Below are positions 60,246 through 64,000 of a stretch of DNA of 64,000 nt, piece after piece. The translations under genes and the position numbers were made by a program. The DNA lies in NCBI GenBank assembly GCA_023416995.1, contig JAEZGI010000071.1, positions 1 to 64,000 on the forward strand, in the 5' to 3' direction. Below the pieces are notes generated by a model. The model was not told the DNA's origin, did not search any database, and saw only the letters and a list, made by a program, of their open reading frames with translations. The first letter of the stretch is position 1. The number at the start of each line of letters is the position of its first letter. The stretch is from Bacteroidota bacterium. Lineage in GTDB: Bacteria > Bacteroidota > Bacteroidia > Chitinophagales > Chitinophagaceae.

Positions 60246-61745
60246 TCATTGTGCGCCGGCGAGTGATTCACGACAGCGGTTTAGCCCCGCTTTTGCTTTT
60301 TGGTCTATCGAATTTTTAAACTCATGATCTTTCATGGCAAGCACCGAATTAAATTGTTGCCTGGCAAGATCAAATCTTTTTTGTTGCTCGTAGATAAACC
60401 CGGATTGTAACGCGGCCCTGGCAGCATAATATTCTTTGCGGTTGCGGCCAAGATTAATTGCTAGTTGATAAAAACGCAATGCTTCTGAGTCGTTGCCGAG
60501 ATCATCGTAGATCCTTGCTGCCCGGTAGTAAAACTCCAGTTGTTCTGCAATGCCGGTAAAATCACGTTCAGATTTACCATGCAACAGACGCAGTGCCTCA
60601 CGGTGGTATCCACCATCGCTATACAGCCTGGCGCGCAATAAAAGTTTGTTTGGCCACACCCCACTTTCCGCCTCACGATGTGCCTGTTTATCTGCTTCAC
60701 TGTTACTTTCAGGACGTCGGATCAGTTCCTGCCTGTATTGATTGGCTTTGGTCAGGTCGTCTGCCATGTAATAGTGCCACGCAAGTTTCTGCAGCGCATC
60801 TTTTACATAATAACGACCCTTGAAATCTTTAATGAACCGTTCAAAAGCAACACCGGCTTCCGGACTTCCTTTATACAGTAGCACATAGCCCTTTTCCAGA
60901 TCCCAAACGGGTGTTTTGAAATACCCGGCATCAGTGTTTCGTCCTATGATAACTGCCAGTGCATTTTCCGCCTGCTGATTGTGTATACTGAGATTTGTTG
61001 CCAGGTAAGCAAACAAGTGATTGTTTTTGGTATCAAGCGCTTCACGTTGCACTAATTCAAGCACACCATCTTTATCATTTTCTACATAAAATGAGAGATA
61101 ACAAAAATAAAATAAAGCTTCGTTTCGGTACAACTGCGCCTGCGGATCATTATTACGGAGGAAGCTTCGCAGGCCATTCATACCTTCCTTAATGGTGCCC
61201 CGGATCCCCAGCAGGTTTGATAACCATTTGTAACCATCGGGAATGGTGCCGGCTGCAACCTGCATAGCGCTGCGATACATTTTATTTGGATGGAAGTCTG
61301 GAAAACGGCTGGCATTATCCCGGAAATCAACATAGGCGCGGCGAAACTCCCAGCCACCGTCCCAGTTGTAACCAAATTTGATCCGGACAACCGCCCACTG
61401 AAAATGTATGACCCCGGTACTGAAACGGTACCATGGCGAGTTCGCAGGCCCGTTTTTCAACAATGCGAGCCGCTTTTCCCGGTTAGGTGCAAGTAGTTTA
61501 TACTGTGCAGGATCTTCATTAAAAAAAAGTGTAAAGAAGTCGATATAGTTTTCGAGCAGAACCGGTACCAGGTTACCAGGATCCTTTCGCTTCTCTGCAT
61601 CAAGCAACGACTGTGCCGGTGCGAGCCGCAGTTTGATGATCTCTTCATAGGCTGCACGACAACCTTCATTGTAACTGAAGTGGCTTTGGGCAGCAGCAAA
61701 AACGACCGGGAACAATAAGCTTATTATGATTAAAACAGTCTTCAT
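60246..61745 (-). CDS. Exported TPR-repeat protein of unknown function
   Basis: A 499-residue protein with a signal peptide (MKTVLIIISLLFPVVFAAAQ). The body is alpha-helical with repeating YxxAxxAY-like helices, clearest at about 365-490 (ALRLLHG, LEFYYRAARIYDDLGNDSEALRFYQLAINLG, AALQSGFIYEQQKRFDLARQQFNSVLAM), which are tetratricopeptide repeats. It is probably a periplasmic scaffold; no partner is identifiable. It is separated by a terminator from the zinc-ribbon gene upstream and lies about 125 bases before recN. Confidence 0.75.
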   Translation of the reverse strand: MKTVLIIISLLFPVVFAAAQSHFSYNEGCRAAYEEIIKLRLAPAQSLLDAEKRKDPGNLVPVLLENYIDFFTLFFNEDPAQYKLLAPNREKRLALLKNGPANSPWYRFSTGVIHFQWAVVRIKFGYNWDGGWEFRRAYVDFRDNASRFPDFHPNKMYRSAMQVAAGTIPDGYKWLSNLLGIRGTIKEGMNGLRSFLRNNDPQAQLYRNEALFYFCYLSFYVENDKDGVLELVQREALDTKNNHLFAYLATNLSIHNQQAENALAVIIGRNTDAGYFKTPVWDLEKGYVLLYKGSPEAGVAFERFIKDFKGRYYVKDALQKLAWHYYMADDLTKANQYRQELIRRPESNSEADKQAHREAESGVWPNKLLLRARLYSDGGYHREALRLLHGKSERDFTGIAEQLEFYYRAARIYDDLGNDSEALRFYQLAINLGRNRKEYYAARAALQSGFIYEQQKRFDLARQQFNSVLAMKDHEFKNSIDQKAKAGLNRCRESLAGAQ

Positions 61746-61754
61746 AGAACCCAG

Positions 61755-61788
61755 TAAAAAACAAAGGTGTTCAGATTATGAACACCTT
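61755..61788 (-). terminator. Intrinsic terminator after the zinc-ribbon gene
   Basis: An AAGGTGTTCA / TGAACACCTT ten-base stem with a five-base loop, followed by TTGTTTTTT on the minus strand, 24 bases after the zinc-ribbon stop codon. Confidence 0.8.
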
Positions 61789-61811
61789 GTTTGAATGCTT
61801 TATGGTTTTAC

Positions 61812-62567
61812 TCATTTTACGTCGACGCTGTCGAACAGATCGCGGTCAACGAGGATACGTCCGCAGTTTTCACAAACGATGATCTTTTTGCGTTGGCGGA
61901 TCTCACTCTGGCGTTGTGGTGGAATTGCGTTGAAGCAACCTCCGCATGCATCACGTTCTACCGGAACAACAGATAACCCGTTACGGTAATTTTTGCGGAT
62001 ACGATCGTATGAGTTTAATAAACGTTCTTCTACCTTTTCCCGCGCTTCAGAAGAAAGTTTGCTGAAATGTTTTTCTTCTTTTTCAGTTGAAGCGATGATT
62101 TTCTCCAGTTCGCCTTTTTTGGTTCCAAGAACACCTTCTTTCGCAGCGATATTTTTCTTTGCGCGTTCCAGCACAACTACTTTCTCACCTATTTCTTCGT
62201 TGGCGTCCTTGATATGTTTTTCAGCGAGTTTCATCTCGAGTTGCTGCATTTCAATTTCTTTATTGATAGCTTCAAACTCGCGGCTGTTTTTTACGTTCTC
62301 GCTTTGTTTTTCGTATTTCTTGATCAGGGCCTCAGCATCCTTAATAAGGTTCTTTTTGCTGTTGATGAATTCCTGTATGCCATTGATCTCTTCTTCGATC
62401 CGGGTCTGGCGGGCATTCAATCCCGTGATTTCGTCTTCAAGATCACTCACTTCCATAGGTAATTCACCTTTCAGAATCTGAATCTCATCAATTTTGGATT
62501 CTACTTTTTGAAGGGCAACCATGGAGGCTAATTTTTCCTCAACAGAATAATCTTTAACGTTGGCCAT
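61812..62567 (-). CDS. Coiled-coil protein with C4 zinc ribbon
   Basis: A 251-residue protein. The start is ATG 62567 (MANVKDYSVEEKLASMV). Residues about 10-195 are a long charged coiled-coil. The C-terminal zinc ribbon has Cys-Gly-Gly-Cys (DACGGCFNAIP) and Cys-Glu-Asn-Cys (IVCENCGRILVD) with a basic strip between. This family (DUF164-like) is conserved next to nif3 in many bacteria, as here (77 bases after it); it is thought to be RNA- or DNA-associated, but the function is unproven. Confidence 0.85.
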   Translation of the reverse strand: MANVKDYSVEEKLASMVALQKVESKIDEIQILKGELPMEVSDLEDEITGLNARQTRIEEEINGIQEFINSKKNLIKDAEALIKKYEKQSENVKNSREFEAINKEIEMQQLEMKLAEKHIKDANEEIGEKVVVLERAKKNIAAKEGVLGTKKGELEKIIASTEKEEKHFSKLSSEAREKVEERLLNSYDRIRKNYRNGLSVVPVERDACGGCFNAIPPQRQSEIRQRKKIIVCENCGRILVDRDLFDSVDVK

Positions 62568-62644
62568 ATTGTGTTTTGATGTTTTGAATTTGGTAGACCG
62601 GATCACTGCTGATCCGTTTTGAAATCCTCACCGCCGTAACGGTT

Positions 62645-63742
62645 TTAAAAAAAGTAATGGACCGGATTGGTTCTCACTTTTGTTTTGAGGACGGCAAAGT
62701 TAGGGAATTTTTCCCGCAAAATATTATATAGCAGGTCAACGGTGAACTGCTCGCTTTCAAAATGACCGATATCGCAGATCATCATTCTGCCATTGGCATC
62801 AAAAAACTCGTGGTATTTTAAATCAGCAGTTACAAACACATCAGCATTCGCGCTTAATGCTTTGGAAATCAGAAAACTACCAGCTCCTCCACATAGTGCC
62901 ACGGTCCGTACAGGTTTGCCGGTCAGCGCAGTGTGGCGCACTATGTCCAGCCCGAAACCCTGTTTCAACAAACGTAAAAAGTCTGTAGCATCCATCGGCG
63001 AGGCAAGTTCCCCAATCATTCCCGACCCAATCTCCCCGTAACTATTCTGGAGATTCACGAGGTCGTAAGCCACCTCCTCATAAGGATGCGCATCATGCAT
63101 GGCTTTCAACACTTTATGTGAGATCCATGACGGCATGATCACTTCGATCCTCATTTCAGCTTCTTTATGTCTCAATCCCTGTTCGCCCACAAAAGGTTGG
63201 GTTCCTGCCCCTGCTTTGAAGCTGCCTTCTCCGCCAGTGCTAAAACTACATTCACTGTAATTGCCAATGTCACCGGCTCCGGCGCTGAACATAGCTACTT
63301 TAACCGACTCCGCATGCGCCTCCGGCACAAACACAAACAGTTTTTGCAATAATCCCGGTTTTGCAGCCAGTACTTTTCTGTTGATAAGGCCCATTTTGTC
63401 GGCCATGGTCTTATTCACCCCTGATTTGATATTATCCAGGTTGGTATGTACCGCCAGTATAGCAATATCATTTTTGATCGCCATAATGATGGCCTCCTCT
63501 ATATAATTTTTTCCATTCAACTTCTTGATTCCTGAAAAAATAATAGGATGATGAGCCACAACCAGGTTACATCCGTGCTGGATGGCTTCAATGATTACAG
63601 ACGGGGTAGAATCAAGACAGGTGAGCACACCGGTGCATTCCCGGCCCGCATCACCACAGATCAGACCCGCATTGTCATACGACTCCTGCAAAACAGGCGG
63701 GGCCAACCGTTCAAAAAGATTTACGACATCAGAAATTTTCAT
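62645..63742 (-). CDS. Nif3-like dinuclear metal-centre protein
   Basis: A 365-residue member of the Nif3/YbgI family, also labelled GTP cyclohydrolase 1 type 2. The start is ATG 63742 (MKISDVVNLFERLAP). Metal-binding motifs include VVAHHPIIFSG (about 62-72) and AVHTNLD, and the C-terminal DIGHFESEQF. A PII-like insert (about 120-240) is present, as in the longer bacterial members. The function is unknown; it is often cotranscribed with the zinc-ribbon coiled-coil gene, as here. A TATCTTTA box lies six bases upstream of the ATG. Confidence 0.88.
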   Translation of the reverse strand: MKISDVVNLFERLAPPVLQESYDNAGLICGDAGRECTGVLTCLDSTPSVIIEAIQHGCNLVVAHHPIIFSGIKKLNGKNYIEEAIIMAIKNDIAILAVHTNLDNIKSGVNKTMADKMGLINRKVLAAKPGLLQKLFVFVPEAHAESVKVAMFSAGAGDIGNYSECSFSTGGEGSFKAGAGTQPFVGEQGLRHKEAEMRIEVIMPSWISHKVLKAMHDAHPYEEVAYDLVNLQNSYGEIGSGMIGELASPMDATDFLRLLKQGFGLDIVRHTALTGKPVRTVALCGGAGSFLISKALSANADVFVTADLKYHEFFDANGRMMICDIGHFESEQFTVDLLYNILREKFPNFAVLKTKVRTNPVHYFF

Positions 63743-63747
63743 AATGA

Positions 63748-63755
63748 TAAAGATA
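63748..63755 (-). promoter_or_regulatory. -7-like promoter element at the nif3 start
   Basis: TATCTTTA on the minus strand, one mismatch from TAnnTTTG, ending six bases before the ATG at 63742. It suggests a leaderless or near-leaderless transcript, as for gatC, but there is no clear -33 box. Confidence 0.35.
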
Positions 63756-63842
63756 CAGTGGTTATCGGTCAGACAGGTATTAAACAAAACGTATGGCTGA
63801 TTCTTTAAATCGTTAGCTTTACTTCAAGCTCAATTGATTAAC

Positions 63843-64000
63843 ATGCGAACCACCTGGGTCATCTTACTTGTAACCATCCTGGCCGGGGCGGCCATTTATT
63901 ATTATTTTACCACAACCAACAAAACTGCTCCGAGTGACCTCATCAGGTTTGTAAACACGCCTGATTCGTTGCAAGGTAAAATACGCGTTAATATTGCAGA
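63843..64000 (+). CDS. N-terminal part of an unknown membrane-anchored protein (runs off the window)
   Basis: Fifty-two codons are visible from the ATG at 63843. An N-terminal hydrophobic helix (MRTTWVILLVTILAGAAIYYYF, trimmed here for length) is followed by a polar stretch TTTNKTAPSDLIRF. It looks like an inner-membrane anchor or an uncleaved signal. It starts 101 bases from divergent nif3. Nothing further can be said from this fragment. Confidence 0.6.
   Translation, partial: MRTTWVILLVTILAGAAIYYYFTTTNKTAPSDLIRFVNTPDSLQGKIRVNIA

Noticed and set aside
1..64000. CRISPR arrays, insertion sequences, prophage, integrons, restriction or abortive-infection systems
   Set aside because: I looked for regularly spaced repeats, transposase or integrase motifs and typical defence-gene pairs and saw none. 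The window is core and mildly accessory chromosome.

Overview
The window comes from the chromosome of a Bacteroidota bacterium, most likely family Chitinophagaceae or a close relative. The evidence is type IX secretion-associated proteins (a PorU2-like C25 peptidase and a PorV2-like barrel), the Bacteroidota promoter signature (TTTG, 19 bases, TAnnTTTG) upstream of several genes, an almost complete lack of Shine-Dalgarno sequences, a eukaryote-like citrate synthase, lipid A genes (lpxB, lptF/G) and many small families restricted to this phylum. I see no phage, insertion sequence, integrase, CRISPR array, rRNA gene or plasmid function. Codon and base composition look uniform.

Layout. 1-8.1 kb: the 5' end of a probable rpsU gene, riboflavin synthase, a GT-C-like membrane protein, and the porV2-porU2 pair. 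8.3-16 kb: tyrS, tRNA-Gln, a sugar porter, a REC-PAS-PAS histidine kinase, a subtilase lipoprotein, lpxB and a 57-residue membrane protein. 16-22 kb: a tightly coupled hexuronate operon (uxaB-uxaC-kdgK-eda-exuT) with no altronate dehydratase in view. 22-29 kb: a CHASE3/PAS kinase with its Rcp1-type receiver, a 53-residue lipoprotein, a GlcG-like protein and a Tat-exported phospholipase C. 29-35 kb: a CPA2 antiporter, a K+ channel with a zinc-ribbon tail, an ECF sigma/anti-sigma pair, two Tat-type ferritin-like proteins and tRNA-Ala. 35-47 kb: gltA, lptF/G, a serine esterase, tgt, a GT2 glycosyltransferase, rsmG, a NarL-type regulator, an M1 peptidase, a TlpA thioredoxin, xseA-xseB and an FMN reductase. 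47-64 kb: PepSY-like protein, rsmI, purS, pssA, pepP, a DUF922 protease, a membrane sulfatase-fold protein, a deoxynucleoside kinase, divergent trpS/gatC, two MacB/LolD-type ATPases around a cobalamin adenosyltransferase, a DUF2795 protein, fabI, recN, a TPR protein, a zinc-ribbon coiled-coil protein, Nif3 and the start of an unknown membrane-anchored protein.

How the genes fit together. The hexuronate operon imports uronates and converts them to 2-keto-3-deoxygluconate and then pyruvate plus glyceraldehyde-3-phosphate, except for the missing dehydratase step. The envelope genes (lpxB, lptF/G, pssA, porU2/porV2, sulfatase-fold protein, GT2) and several sensor systems suit a polysaccharide-degrading environmental Bacteroidota. 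The ECF sigma/anti-sigma pair followed by two exported ferritin-like proteins looks like a stress module.

No clearly new multi-gene defence or mobile system is visible. The most interesting signals are translational and regulatory: two genes with strong Shine-Dalgarno sequences in an otherwise SD-free window (one apparently rpsU), an orphan 12-bp-stem terminator that suggests a small RNA near 50.9 kb, possible leaderless transcripts, and several small genes that automated calling would miss. Start codons were moved from the longest frame wherever overlap, promoter position or signal-peptide logic favoured it. All functional calls are by recognition of motifs and families; no database search was run.
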